Source: G965202915 sp965205955
GTDB taxonomy: Bacteria; Pseudomonadota; Gammaproteobacteria; Eutrophobiales; Eutrophobiaceae
Direction of reading: 5' to 3'
Length of the DNA: 64,000 nt
NCBI GenBank assembly: GCA_965205955.1
Contig: OZ242192.1
Coordinates: 1,116,001-1,180,000, forward strand
A program made the position numbers and the translations under genes. How positions within the stretch are numbered: position 1 is the first letter of the stretch; every line of letters starts with the position of its first letter. This document shows, one piece after another, positions 53,401 through 62,640 of this stretch. The notes beneath the pieces are model-generated. The model had not been told where the DNA came from, searched no databases, and saw only the letters and a list, made by a program, of their open reading frames with translations.

Positions 53401-55069
53401 TGCTGACCTCGCACACCCGTACCTGTATCTTCGCGTGCAGATCGACGTTGCCGGATTCATAGGCGCGGTGTACTTCATCGATGTCGGCAAAGATCATGCC
53501 GGCGCCTCTGGCTACGGCGGACTCGCGCGTCAGATAATATAATCCCAGCACAACGTCCTGCGTCGGCACAATAATCGGTTCGCCGTTTGCCGGGGATAGA
53601 ATGTTATTGGTTGACATCATCAGGCATCTCGCTTCCGTCTGCGCTTCTACCGAAAGCGGTACGTGTATGGCCATCTGGTCGCCGTCGAAATCGGCATTGA
53701 ATGCGGTGCATACCAGCGGATGCAACTGGATCGCCTTGCCTTCGATCAGCACCGGTTCAAATGCCTGAATACCGAGTCTGTGAAGGGTGGGGGCGCGGTT
53801 CAGCATGATCGGATGTTCGCGTATGACTTCTTCGAGTATGTCCCAGACTTCCGCTTCTTCCCGTTCAACCAGTTTTTTGGCGGCCTTGATGGTTGCCGCC
53901 AGCCCTCGTCGTTCGAGTTTTCCGAGTATGAAAGGTTTGAATAATTCCAATGCCATTTTTTTGGGGATCCCGCATTGGTGCAATTTCAGCGCCGGTCCGA
54001 CTACGATCACCGAGCGCCCGGAATAATCGACTCGCTTGCCCAGCAGGTTCTGTCTGAAGCGCCCCTGCTTGCCTTTGATTACATCGGCCAGGGATTTCAG
54101 CGGCAGGTTGTTGTTTCCGGTGATGGTGCGCCCACGGCGTCCGTTATCCAGTAGCGCGTCAACGGCTTCCTGTAGCATCCGTTTTTCATTTTTGACGATA
54201 ATGTCCGGGGCGCTTAAATCGAGCAATCGCCGCAGACGATTGTTGCGATTGATCACCCGGCGGTACAGGTCGTTCAGGTCGGAAGTGGCAAAACGGCTTC
54301 CATCCAGCGAAACCAGCGGTCTCAGATCCGGCGGAAGCACCGGCAATACATCCATGACCATCCATTCCGGCTTGTTGCCGGATAATAGAAATGCCTCCAG
54401 CAATTTAAGGCGCTTGGTCAATTTTTGCGTTTTCATTTTGGAGTTGGTCTTCGGGATCTGATCGCGCAATGAGGCTACTTCTTCCGGGATATCCAGGCTT
54501 TTCAACAGCTCGCGAATCGCCTCGGCTCCCATGCGGGCATCGAATTCATCTCCGTATTCTTCGATTCCCTCCAGATAGCTTTCTTCGGTCAGTAGCTGGC
54601 CTCTTTCCAGTTCGGTCATGCCGGGGTCCACTACCGTGTACGCTTCGAAATAAAGCACCCGCTCTATTTTAGATAAACTCATATCCAGCAACAGGCCGAT
54701 TCTCGATGGCAATGATTTCAGGTACCAGATATGGGCAATCGGGCTGGCAAGTTCGATATGCCCCATTTTTTCACGGCGGACTTTCGATGAAGTGACCTCG
54801 ACGCCGCATTTCTCACAGATAACGCCCCGGTGCTTCAATCTCTTGTATTTGCCGCATGAGCATTCGTAATCTTTTACCGGGCCGAATATCTTGGTGCAGA
54901 ATAGTCCGTCCCGCTCCGGCTTGAAGGTCCGATAATTGATAGTCTCCGGTTTTCTTATTTCTCCAAACGACCAGGAACGGATCTTTTCCGGGGAAGCCAG
55001 GCCAATCGAGATTGCATCGAATTCCTTTGCCTGAACCTGCTGTTTAAAATGTCTGAGTAGGTCTTTCAA
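50495..55069 (-). CDS. rpoC: RNA polymerase beta' subunit RpoC with repeat-containing C-terminal extension
   Basis: 1524 residues against about 1400 for typical gammaproteobacterial RpoC. Normal elements are present: the zinc-binding CSCGKYK...CEKCG near residue 70, the catalytic NADFDGD loop, the bridge helix region, and the second zinc site with CSMCYG. After a normal end near residue 1425 there are eleven tandem acidic octapeptides of consensus EAVTEDNT (1427-1514) and a short tail. The extension is low-complexity, acidic and probably disordered. It is encoded in frame by a 24-bp tandem repeat with no stop before it. Co-transcribed with rpoB. Confidence 0.97.
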   Translation of the reverse strand: MKDLLRHFKQQVQAKEFDAISIGLASPEKIRSWSFGEIRKPETINYRTFKPERDGLFCTKIFGPVKDYECSCGKYKRLKHRGVICEKCGVEVTSSKVRREKMGHIELASPIAHIWYLKSLPSRIGLLLDMSLSKIERVLYFEAYTVVDPGMTELERGQLLTEESYLEGIEEYGDEFDARMGAEAIRELLKSLDIPEEVASLRDQIPKTNSKMKTQKLTKRLKLLEAFLLSGNKPEWMVMDVLPVLPPDLRPLVSLDGSRFATSDLNDLYRRVINRNNRLRRLLDLSAPDIIVKNEKRMLQEAVDALLDNGRRGRTITGNNNLPLKSLADVIKGKQGRFRQNLLGKRVDYSGRSVIVVGPALKLHQCGIPKKMALELFKPFILGKLERRGLAATIKAAKKLVEREEAEVWDILEEVIREHPIMLNRAPTLHRLGIQAFEPVLIEGKAIQLHPLVCTAFNADFDGDQMAIHVPLSVEAQTEARCLMMSTNNILSPANGEPIIVPTQDVVLGLYYLTRESAVARGAGMIFADIDEVHRAYESGNVDLHAKIQVRVCEVSIDKEQNRTESIKRHETTVGRALLSRILPEGLPFSKINRVMQKKTVLQLINLCYRKLGLKDTVVFADRLMYTGFRYSTRAGISIGIEDMIVPSEKVEIIHNAENKVKDFESQYSSGLITEGERYNKVIDIWSHANDHIAKMMMEKLGFEIITDAEGKETKQPSFNSIYMMADSGARGSAAQIRQLAGMRGLMAKPDGSIIATPITANFREGLNVLQYFISTHGARKGLADTALKTANSGYLTRRLVDVTQDMVVTEYDCGATQGMHISPIIEGGDVIEPLRERVLGRVLAVDAIKSPNEVVAKAGTLLDEEWVDTLDENGIDNVIVRSSITCNTKFGVCSMCYGRDLGRGHLVSKGEAVGVVAAQSIGEPGTQLTMRTFHIGGVASREATISGIEVKYGGKIRMDNVKVLEQKTGNKVVVSRSGEIIILDDVGHEREHYKIPYGAILTANEHDKVERGTQIANWDPHTHPIISEVAGEAKFADVVEGVTVTRHADETTGLTSIVINEHDKRPLKIGQLKAQGYFTEEIRQAEKFKDKNSSMGVIKRLIKDMRPAVQLMGDNGKELNIPGTDIPAYYPLPPKAVISVSRGAKVNVGDVIARLPQKSLKTRDITGGLPRVANLFEARKPSDPAILAEISGTISFGKDTKGKQRLVITGKNDEVHESLIPKWRPIAVFEGEHVEKGDSIVDGTPVQHDILRLKGVHALANYIVNGIQEVYRLQGVRINDKHIEVIIRQMLRKVEITDPGDTHFLKGEQAERARALEQNERMEQNGKTPASWNPVLLGITKASLSTESFISAASFQETTRVLTEASVNGKRDNLRGLKENVMVGRLIPAGTGLTYHEKRKQRQQEGQEIIGSDQDLETEVSEAFEEAVTEDNTEAVTEDNTEAVTGDNTETVTEDNTEAVTEDNTEAVTEDDTESVTEDNTEAVTKDDTEAVTKDNTEAVTKDNTEAVTGDAKKSVTGGTAVP
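50528..50791 (-). repeat. 24-bp minisatellite, 11 copies, inside rpoC
   Basis: Eleven head-to-tail 24-bp units encode variants of EAVTEDNT. Variation is at set positions: E/K/G at residue 5, N/D at 7, A/T/S at 2. The nucleotide units are closely similar, so the array is young and likely to vary in copy number by slippage. The unit length is a multiple of three, so copy changes keep the frame. Confidence 0.95.
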
Positions 55070-55132
55070 GTTATATCCTCCTGAAAACTGGATATAGTAG
55101 AGTCATAATGTGTTTGAATGCCGGCATCAATT

Positions 55133-58100
55133 TTACTCGAGTTCTATATCGATGCCGAGGGAGCGGATCTCTTTCACCAATACGTTGAAGGATTCCGGCA
55201 TGCCAGCCTCTATCCGGTGATCTCCGTCTACAATGTTCTTGTAGATTTTCGTGCGGCCATTCACGTCATCGGATTTTACGGTAAGCATTTCCTGCAGCGT
55301 GTAGGCGGCGCCGTATGCCTCCAGCGCCCACACTTCCATTTCACCGAAACGCTGGCCTCCGAACTGTGCCTTGCCGCCCAGCGGTTGCTGGGTCACAAGA
55401 CTGTATGGCCCGGTTGATCTTGCGTGCATCTTGTCATCCACCAGGTGATTCAATTTCAGCATATACATGTAGCCGATGGTTACCGGACGGTCGAACGCAT
55501 CTCCGGTGCGGCCGTCATAGAGGATCGTCTGGCCGTCGGTGGGTAGATCGGCCAGTTTCAGCATGGCTTTTATTTCTTCTTCGCTGGCGCCGTCAAATAC
55601 CGGTGTGGCCATGGGTACGCCTTGTTTCAGATTGCCGGCCAGAGTGAGGATATCCTTGTCGGAGAAAGATCTCAGGTTTTCTTTTTTTCCGCTTGTGCTA
55701 TAGATGGTTTCCAGAAATTTCCGCACCTCGGAAGCCTTTCGATTCTGCTCCAGCATCGCGCCGATCTTGTTGCCCAAACCCTTGGCGGCCCAGCCCAGAT
55801 GAGTCTCAAGCACTTGTCCAATATTCATTCTCGACGGGACGCCCAGTGGATTCAATACCACATCAACCGGCGTCCCATCCGCCATATACGGCATATCTTC
55901 AACCGGCACAATCGCTGAGATAACGCCTTTGTTTCCGTGCCGGCCGGCCATCTTGTCGCCACGCTGAACGCGGCGTTTTACCGCCAGATAGACCTTCACC
56001 ATTTTCAGCACACTTGGCGCAAAGTCGTTTCCGGAGATCAGCTTTACCCGTTTTTCCTCGAACATCTGATCGAATTTTTCTTTCAATTCCTGCAACTGTT
56101 TGGCGCTCTGCTCCAGCTTTCGATTGGCGGTTTCGGTGCGCAGGCGAATGTCGAACCAGTTTTCCCTCGGCGTTTCATGCAGGTAATCCCTGGTGATTTT
56201 GGTTCCCGATTTCAGTTCATTCGGACCGCCTTCGACTTTCTTGTCGACCAGAAAGTTCTCCAGTCTCTGATAGATGCCTTCTTCTATGATGCGTAGCTGA
56301 TCATTCAGATCTTTCCGGATATGATTGAGTTCCGATTCTTCGATTTCCAGCGCTCTGACGTCCTTCTCTAAGCCATCGCGGGTGAATACCTGCACATCGA
56401 TAATCGTGCCGTTCACGCCGGACGGGGTTCTGAGTGAGGTGTCTTTTACATCGGAGGCCTTCTCACCAAAGATCGCCCGTAATAATTTTTCTTCCGGGGT
56501 GAGCTGCGTTTCGGCTTTCGGGGTGATTTTGCCGACCAGAATATCGCCGGCATTTACCTCGGCGCCGATATACACGATCCCCGATTCATCCAGTTTATTC
56601 AGTGCGTTCTCACTGACATTCGGTATGTCTGCAGAGAGTTCTTCCGGCCCCATTTTGGTATCGCGCGCAATACAGATTAGTTCTTCGATATGGATGGTGG
56701 TGTAGCGGTCGTCTTTGACCAGCTTTTCCGAGAGCAAAATGGAGTCCTCGAAGTTGTAGCCGTTCCAGGGCATAAAGGCGACCAGTACGTTCTGACCGAG
56801 GGCAAGCTCGCCCATGTCTGTGGACGGGCCATCCGCCAGCACGTCGCCCGTGGCGATGGTATCGCCGAGTTTAACCAGCGGTTTCTGATTTATGCATGTG
56901 TCCTGATTCGAGCGCGCATATTTGGCAAGATTGTATATATCGACGCCGGGATCGCCGGCTTCCACTTCTTCGTCGTTTACCCGGATCACGATTCGGCTTG
57001 CATCTACAGAGTCAACCACCCCCCCGCGCTTTGAGACCACCGTCACCCCCGAGTCGAGCGCCACGGTTCTTTCCATGCCGGTCCCTACCAACGGTTTATC
57101 GGTCTTCAGGGTCGGCACTGCCTGCCGCTGCATATTTGAACCCATCAGAGCCCGGTTGGCATCATCGTGCTCCAGAAAAGGTATTAATGAAGCCGCAACG
57201 GATACGATCTGTTTCGGCGACACGTCCATATAGTCGATCTGCCCCGGAGCCTTCATCGCAAATTCATTTTTATGCCTGCATGAAACAAGCTCGTCGATGA
57301 ATTTTCTTTTGCTGTCAAGCGCTGCATTTGCCTGCGCGATAACATGCTCACTCTCCTCAATGGCCGACAGGTATTCTATGCGGTTGCTTGCCTTGCCCTT
57401 GCTCACTTTCCGGTATGGCGTTTCGAGAAAACCGTAATCGTTGGTTTTGGCATATACCGCCAGCGAGTTAATCAGTCCGATATTCGGACCTTCCGGCGTC
57501 TCAATCGGGCATACCCGGCCATAATGCGTCGGATGCACGTCGCGCACCTCGAATCCGGCCCGTTCGCGGGTCAGACCGCCCGGTCCCAGCGCCGATATTC
57601 TGCGTTTATGGGTAATTTCCGAAAGGGGATTGTTTTGATCCATAAACTGGGATAAGGGGCTTGAGCCGAAAAATTCCTTGACTACCGCGGTAACCGGCTT
57701 GGCATTGATAATTTCCTGCGGCATCTCCTCTATAAGGTTTTCCGATCTCAATCGTTCTTTGACAGCCCGTTCAATACGCACCAGGCCGGTGCGGAACTGA
57801 TTCTCGATCATTTCCCCAACACTTCTTACGCGGCGGTTGCCAAGGTGGTCGATATCGTCAACGCTGCCCTTGCCGTTGCGGATATTGATGAGCTCTTTCA
57901 ACGCATCGATAATGTCTTCTTTTGAGAGCACTCCGGCGCCTTCCAATTCCGTCCGCCCCAGACGGCGGTTAAATTTCATCCTGCCCACTGCGGACAGATC
58001 ATAGCTATTGCTGTTGAAGAAAAGGTTATTGAACAAATTTGCGGCAGATTCCTCTGTAGGCGGTTCGCCCGGTCGAATCATGCGATAGATCTCGATATGC

Positions 58101-59227
58101 GCCTCCGATTGATTGTCTGTTGGATCATCCCGTAGTGTATGTGAGATATAGGGGCCCCGGTCCAGATCGTTGATATGCAGGATCTCGGTTTTCTTCACGC
58201 TCTTTTCCTCGAGCAGGACTTCCAAAAGTTCTTCGGTTATTTCGGTATTTGCGCCGGCGATGGGCGCGATCTCTCCCGTTTCTGTGTCGATCCGGGTACC
58301 GGCTATGTCTTTGGCGATGGTCTTGCCGATTAGAAATTCATCCGGGACCTCCAACTGTTTCAGTTTCAGCTTTTTCATTTGTTTGATGTGCCGCTCAGTG
58401 ATGCGCTGCTCCCTTTCAACAATGATATTGCCGCTCTTGTCGGCAATGTCGAATCCCGCCACCTCTCCGCGTAGCCGCTCCGGAATTAATTTCAGCCGGA
58501 TCTTCTTGCCCGAAAAAGAGATCTGATCGGTTTCAAAGAATATATCCAGGATCTCCTGAGTCGAATATCCCAGCGCCCTCAGCAGGGTAGTTGCATGAAT
58601 TTTGCGTCGGCGGTCAATGCGGCAATAGACCAGATCCTTCGGATCAAATTCAAAATCCAGCCATGAGCCGCGATAGGGAATGATTCGCGCTGAATAGAGC
58701 AGCTTTCCGGATGAATGGGTTTTTCCCTTGTCGTCTCCGAAGAATACTCCGGGAGAGCGGTGCAGTTGGGAGACAATGACTCTCTCGATGCCGTTGATTA
58801 TGAATGTGCCCCGCTCGGTCATAATGGGTACTTCACCCATATATACCTGTTGCTCGCGTATATCCCTGATCACGCGATTGTTCAAACCCGCTTCCTTATC
58901 GTAGATAACCAGGCGCAGCAATACCTTCATCGGCACTCCGTAGGTCAAATCCCGCAGTTGACATTCCTTGATATCGAATTGGGGCTCGCTCAGATAGTAG
59001 CTTTTATATTCCAGCATGGCGCTTCCCGTGGTACTCTCTATCGGAAATACCGATTTAAAGGCTGCCTGCAGGCCGATGTCGGAGCGTTTATCCGGGGGAA
59101 TGTCGCTTTGCAGAAACTTACTGTAGGAATTCGTCTGGATGGCGATCAGATTCGGCGCCTCAAGTATAGTGGGAAGTTTTCCGAAATCCTTGCGTATTCT
59201 TCTTTTCTCAGTGTAGGAATAGGCCAT
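55133..59227 (-). CDS. rpoB: RNA polymerase beta subunit RpoB
   Basis: 1364 residues, near the E. coli length. Starts MAYSYTEKRRIRKDFGK. The rifampicin-region motif SSPLSQFMDQNNPLSEITHKRRISALGPGG (about 505-535, quoted in part) has wild-type residues. The C-terminal KMAGRHGNKGV and LGGKAQFGGQRFGEMEVWAL segments contact DNA and beta'. The end ELE lies 63 bases before rpoC. Confidence 0.98.
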   Translation of the reverse strand: MAYSYTEKRRIRKDFGKLPTILEAPNLIAIQTNSYSKFLQSDIPPDKRSDIGLQAAFKSVFPIESTTGSAMLEYKSYYLSEPQFDIKECQLRDLTYGVPMKVLLRLVIYDKEAGLNNRVIRDIREQQVYMGEVPIMTERGTFIINGIERVIVSQLHRSPGVFFGDDKGKTHSSGKLLYSARIIPYRGSWLDFEFDPKDLVYCRIDRRRKIHATTLLRALGYSTQEILDIFFETDQISFSGKKIRLKLIPERLRGEVAGFDIADKSGNIIVEREQRITERHIKQMKKLKLKQLEVPDEFLIGKTIAKDIAGTRIDTETGEIAPIAGANTEITEELLEVLLEEKSVKKTEILHINDLDRGPYISHTLRDDPTDNQSEAHIEIYRMIRPGEPPTEESAANLFNNLFFNSNSYDLSAVGRMKFNRRLGRTELEGAGVLSKEDIIDALKELINIRNGKGSVDDIDHLGNRRVRSVGEMIENQFRTGLVRIERAVKERLRSENLIEEMPQEIINAKPVTAVVKEFFGSSPLSQFMDQNNPLSEITHKRRISALGPGGLTRERAGFEVRDVHPTHYGRVCPIETPEGPNIGLINSLAVYAKTNDYGFLETPYRKVSKGKASNRIEYLSAIEESEHVIAQANAALDSKRKFIDELVSCRHKNEFAMKAPGQIDYMDVSPKQIVSVAASLIPFLEHDDANRALMGSNMQRQAVPTLKTDKPLVGTGMERTVALDSGVTVVSKRGGVVDSVDASRIVIRVNDEEVEAGDPGVDIYNLAKYARSNQDTCINQKPLVKLGDTIATGDVLADGPSTDMGELALGQNVLVAFMPWNGYNFEDSILLSEKLVKDDRYTTIHIEELICIARDTKMGPEELSADIPNVSENALNKLDESGIVYIGAEVNAGDILVGKITPKAETQLTPEEKLLRAIFGEKASDVKDTSLRTPSGVNGTIIDVQVFTRDGLEKDVRALEIEESELNHIRKDLNDQLRIIEEGIYQRLENFLVDKKVEGGPNELKSGTKITRDYLHETPRENWFDIRLRTETANRKLEQSAKQLQELKEKFDQMFEEKRVKLISGNDFAPSVLKMVKVYLAVKRRVQRGDKMAGRHGNKGVISAIVPVEDMPYMADGTPVDVVLNPLGVPSRMNIGQVLETHLGWAAKGLGNKIGAMLEQNRKASEVRKFLETIYSTSGKKENLRSFSDKDILTLAGNLKQGVPMATPVFDGASEEEIKAMLKLADLPTDGQTILYDGRTGDAFDRPVTIGYMYMLKLNHLVDDKMHARSTGPYSLVTQQPLGGKAQFGGQRFGEMEVWALEAYGAAYTLQEMLTVKSDDVNGRTKIYKNIVDGDHRIEAGMPESFNVLVKEIRSLGIDIELE

Positions 59228-59290
59228 TGCAACTCCTCGTCAAAGTATGTATGTAGCCGGGTTTATCCGGCGCACACCAGATGCCTGTAG

Positions 59291-59312
59291 CGTCTTTTTT
59301 TGATAAAAGACG
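59291..59312 (-). promoter_or_regulatory. Hairpin in the rplL-rpoB spacer
   Basis: CGTCTTTT and AAAAGACG form a perfect 8-bp stem with a six-base loop in the 149-bp spacer. In E. coli this spacer holds an attenuator and an RNase III site that set the ratio of L7/L12 to RNA polymerase. This hairpin is a natural candidate for the same role, though no T-run makes it a strong terminator. Confidence 0.45.
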
Positions 59313-59376
59313 GCAAAACAAGCCGGTCTGCGCCTTGGCCCGTCTGAATTTCCAATTTGCATCAAGGCAATCAGGA

Positions 59377-59760
59377 TTATTTAATTTCGACGGTAGCGCC
59401 GGCTTCTTCCAGTTGTTTTTTCAGCTCCTCGGCCTCATCCTTGCCGACCGCTTCCTTGATATTCGATGGTGCGCTCTCCACTTTCTCTTTTGCTTCCTTC
59501 AGTCCCATGCCGGTGATGCTGCGTACCGCCTTGATGACTGCAACCTTGTTGTCTCCAAAACTCGATAACATCACGTCGAATTCAGTCTGTTCTTCTTCTG
59601 TGGATTCCGCACTGCCGCCAGCGGCGCCCGCCGCCGCAATCTGGACGGGAGCCGCAGCGGATACCCCCCAGTCATCTTCTAATTCCTTGATTAAATCGAC
59701 CAGTTCAAGTACTGGCATTTGCCCCAGGGCTTGTTTAACTTCTTCACGTGAAATTGCCAT
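59377..59760 (-). CDS. rplL: 50S ribosomal protein L7/L12
   Basis: 127 residues from MAISREEV; six in-frame codons upstream are rejected because GGAGGA lies at the right distance from this ATG. N-terminal dimerisation segment, Ala/Gly-rich hinge (about 45-60) and the C-terminal factor-binding domain (GDNKVAVIKAVRSITGMGLKEAK, quoted in part). Stalk protein that recruits translation GTPases. Confidence 0.96.
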   Translation of the reverse strand: MAISREEVKQALGQMPVLELVDLIKELEDDWGVSAAAPVQIAAAGAAGGSAESTEEEQTEFDVMLSSFGDNKVAVIKAVRSITGMGLKEAKEKVESAPSNIKEAVGKDEAEELKKQLEEAGATVEIK

Positions 59761-59780
59761 CGTTACTGTTTCCTCCAAAA

Positions 59781-60320
59781 TTAATTAGCTTGCCGATAGT
59801 CGGCTTGTTTATCCCGGCGGGCGGCCAGCAGTCGCATAAAACCGGCTTGCACCGCAACGGCTGTTCGCAAGAATTTGCCATGTGGGGCCCGCAAAACACC
59901 CAATAGCATCGAACGTGCCTCATTCAGAGAGGGCATATTGGCCAGTTTCTCCAAATCGGACGGATCGAGCAGATTGCCATCCAGCGCAATCAGCCTCACG
60001 CTCACATTCTGGTTCTTGTTCGAAAAATCCCGAATAATACGGGCGGCGCTACCCGGCTCATCGTTTGAAAATGCGAGTAATAGCTGCCCCAGCATGCCGT
60101 CTTTCATGCAGTCAAAATTCGTGCCCTCGAATGCGCGCCTTGCCAGCGTATTGCGCACTACCCAGATGCGCACCCCGGCCGCCCGCGCCGATTTTCGGAG
60201 CTCGGTTATCTCGGTTGCCGTCAGGCCGGTGTAATTGGCCGCAACGATCGACGGCGCCTTGGCTGCAGACTCGGCTACCTCCTGAACGATTAGTTCTTTT
60301 TCCGCCCGTGTAAGACTCAC
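59781..60320 (-). CDS. rplJ: 50S ribosomal protein L10, GTG start
   Basis: 179 residues. The start is GTG, with AAGGAGA six bases upstream. Typical L10 features are ANYTGLTATEITELRK, RVVRNTLARRA-like WVVRNTLARRAFEG and the C-terminal helix that binds L7/L12 dimers. The spacer to rplA is only 80 bases, so any L10 autoregulatory leader would have to be compact or extend into rplA. Confidence 0.95.
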   Translation of the reverse strand: MSLTRAEKELIVQEVAESAAKAPSIVAANYTGLTATEITELRKSARAAGVRIWVVRNTLARRAFEGTNFDCMKDGMLGQLLLAFSNDEPGSAARIIRDFSNKNQNVSVRLIALDGNLLDPSDLEKLANMPSLNEARSMLLGVLRAPHGKFLRTAVAVQAGFMRLLAARRDKQADYRQAN

Positions 60321-60400
60321 ATCCTGTCTCCTTGATTATAATGTTCCAATGTACGATCCTTTAAAAAACCATATTCCCGCCGCCGAAACTTCTGTTGCCG

Positions 60401-61096
60401 TCACAAACCGAGTGAACTTTGATCGACAATAAGGGCGGGCCCCATTGTCGTTGACAGACTGATCTTCTTCAAATAAATGCCTTTCGCCGCAGTCGGCTGG
60501 GCCTTTTTCAAATCTGCCAGCAAGATATTCATATTCTCGAACAGCGCATCCACATCAAAGGACACCTTGCCGATAGCACAATGAATAATGCCGTTTTTAT
60601 CGGTGCGATAGCGTACCTGGCCGCCTTTGGCATTCTCCACCGCCTGCTTCACGTCTGTGGTGACTGTGCCCACCTTGGGATTGGGCATCAGACCTCTGGG
60701 ACCGAGGATCTTGCCTAGTTTGCTGACCACCGGCATGGTATCCGGCGTCGCTATAACCACGCCGTAATCCAGCGCCTCCTTCTGCATTTTTTCTACCAGA
60801 TCGTCCAAACCTACCACATCTGCGCCCGCCGCTTTCGCAGCATCCGCATCCTCCCCCTGGGCGAAAACAGCTACCTTCACCGTTTTTCCCGTGCCTCTGG
60901 GAAGTAGCGTCGAACCGCGCACGGCTTGATCGGATTTGCGCGCATCTATCCCCAGATTTATCGCAACATCAACCGACTCATCGAACTTTACCGATGAACA
61001 GTCTTTGAGTAGCTGCAACGCATCCCGGGCCGGGTATAACTTCTCGGCTTCGAGCTTTTTGTCTATCGCCTGCGCGCGTTTGGACAATCCGGCCAT
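60401..61096 (-). CDS. rplA: 50S ribosomal protein L1
   Basis: 231 residues, full length. Starts MAGLSKRAQAIDKK; contains VDVAINLGIDARKSDQ, GPRGLMPNPKVGTV and GQVRYRTDKNGIIH. L1 forms the mobile stalk next to the E site and represses its own operon in E. coli. Two bases separate it from rplK. Confidence 0.97.
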   Translation of the reverse strand: MAGLSKRAQAIDKKLEAEKLYPARDALQLLKDCSSVKFDESVDVAINLGIDARKSDQAVRGSTLLPRGTGKTVKVAVFAQGEDADAAKAAGADVVGLDDLVEKMQKEALDYGVVIATPDTMPVVSKLGKILGPRGLMPNPKVGTVTTDVKQAVENAKGGQVRYRTDKNGIIHCAIGKVSFDVDALFENMNILLADLKKAQPTAAKGIYLKKISLSTTMGPALIVDQSSLGL

Positions 61097-61098
61097 GC

Positions 61099-61530
61099 CT
61101 ATAATCCTTCTGTCTCAATGCCCATGTTGCGCGCCGTTCCGGCGATAGTGCGCATTGCGGCCTCCAGATCAGCCGCCGTCAGGTCCGGTTCCTTCAACCT
61201 GGCGATTTCTTCCAGTTGCGCCTTGGTCACTTTGCCGACCTTGTCCAAATGCGGGACGCTGCTACCCTTGTCAAGGCCCGCTGCTTTCTTCAGCAACTGT
61301 GCCGCCGGCGGAGTTTTGGTAACAAAAGTAAAACTCTTGTCCACAAATAATGTAATCACTACCGGTATCAGCAGTCCCGGTTCCATGTTCTGCGTTTGGG
61401 CATTGAAGTCCTTGCAGAATTCCATGATATTGATACCGTGCTGCCCCAATGCCGGCCCTACGGGCGGGCTCGGATTCGCCCCGCCTGCAGGCACTTGCAA
61501 TTTCACATAGGTCTCTATCTTTTTCGCCAC
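61099..61530 (-). CDS. rplK: 50S ribosomal protein L11
   Basis: 143 residues. AKKIETYVKLQVPAGGANPSPPVGPALGQHG (start, quoted in part) is the conserved GTPase-centre domain with the proline-rich hinge, and GTARNMGIE marks the C-terminal RNA-binding end. Three bases separate it from nusG, leaving no room for a separate promoter or L1-binding leader. Confidence 0.97.
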   Translation of the reverse strand: MAKKIETYVKLQVPAGGANPSPPVGPALGQHGINIMEFCKDFNAQTQNMEPGLLIPVVITLFVDKSFTFVTKTPPAAQLLKKAAGLDKGSSVPHLDKVGKVTKAQLEEIARLKEPDLTAADLEAAMRTIAGTARNMGIETEGL

Positions 61531-61533
61531 GTC

Positions 61534-62067
61534 TTACTCCTTTTCCACTTGACCGAATCCAAGCTCCACCGGTGTCGAGCGTCCAAATATCAGCACCGAT
61601 GCGCGCAGACGGCTCTTCTCGAAATTCACTTCTTCCACCACGCCGTTGAAATCAGTAAATGGCCCGTCTTTGATCCGCACTACTTCGCCCGGTTCGAACA
61701 GAAACTTCGGTTTTGGTTTGTCTACACCTTCATCGATCCGCTGCAATATCGCATTGGCCTCAGCGTCGGTTATCGGCGCGGGTTTGTCATTGGTGCCGCC
61801 AATAAAGCTGAGCACCTTCGGCGCGTCTTTAACCAGATGCCAGGTGTCCGGATTCATTTCCATCTGTACCAGCACATAACCGGGAAAAAACTTGCGATCG
61901 CTCTTTCGTTTCTTTCCTTTGTGCATCTCCACTACTTCCTCGGTGGGCACCAGTATCTCGCCGAATTTATCATCCAGACCGCTGTGCCTGATTCTTTCGC
62001 GCAATGAAAGCATCACCTGTTTTTCAAAACTGGAATAAGCCTGCACTACATACCAACGCTGCGCCAT
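61534..62067 (-). CDS. nusG: Transcription termination/antitermination factor NusG
   Basis: 177 residues. The NGN domain starts RWYVVQAYSSFEKQV and the KOW motif is FEPGEVVRIKDGPFTDFNG near the C-terminus. It binds RNA polymerase and couples it to the ribosome or Rho. Fourteen bases after secE. Confidence 0.97.
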   Translation of the reverse strand: MAQRWYVVQAYSSFEKQVMLSLRERIRHSGLDDKFGEILVPTEEVVEMHKGKKRKSDRKFFPGYVLVQMEMNPDTWHLVKDAPKVLSFIGGTNDKPAPITDAEANAILQRIDEGVDKPKPKFLFEPGEVVRIKDGPFTDFNGVVEEVNFEKSRLRASVLIFGRSTPVELGFGQVEKE

Positions 62068-62081
62068 CTCCGCTCGGCCCT

Positions 62082-62456
62082 CTATCTATGTCCCATAAGC
62101 GAGCCTATTGCCCAGCTCAGAAATCCATCCAATGCCCATAAAATAATTGCAACCACAATCACCATACCTATCACCAGCAGGGTCGTATTCACCGTTTCTT
62201 TTTTTGTCGGCCAGACAACCTTTTGTACCTCGATCTGGGCCTCGATCAAATATCCTTTGATTTGCTGCCCTTTTTCTGTTTGCAACGCAATCGCCGTGGC
62301 AATTCCGGCGGCGGCCAGCAGTCCGAGCACCCGGTACAATAAAGACTGCTCCGCATAGATATAGAATGCCGCTATCGCTGCCACCGCGATCAGCGCAGCC
62401 GTGCCCAGTTTTACCCCGTCCAGTTTGAATCGGGATGCGTTCTCCTCTGCACTCAT
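62082..62456 (-). CDS. secE: Preprotein translocase subunit SecE
   Basis: 124 residues with three membrane helices (about 15-32, 36-55 and 92-115), the three-helix form of E. coli and relatives. The conserved amphipathic segment is EVQKVVWPTKKETVNTT. It clamps SecY. tRNA-Trp precedes it. Confidence 0.95.
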   Translation of the reverse strand: MSAEENASRFKLDGVKLGTAALIAVAAIAAFYIYAEQSLLYRVLGLLAAAGIATAIALQTEKGQQIKGYLIEAQIEVQKVVWPTKKETVNTTLLVIGMVIVVAIILWALDGFLSWAIGSLMGHR

Positions 62457-62523
62457 TTTTTAATACAAAAATTCCACCATTCTTTGCAAGGACAAATTGC
62501 TCTCTGCGCCAGCCGCTTCCCAA

Positions 62524-62599
<76 letters not shown>

Positions 62600-62640
62600 A
62601 ATCGTTCTCGAATTTCTATCGGATCACCCGGCAATCCGGA

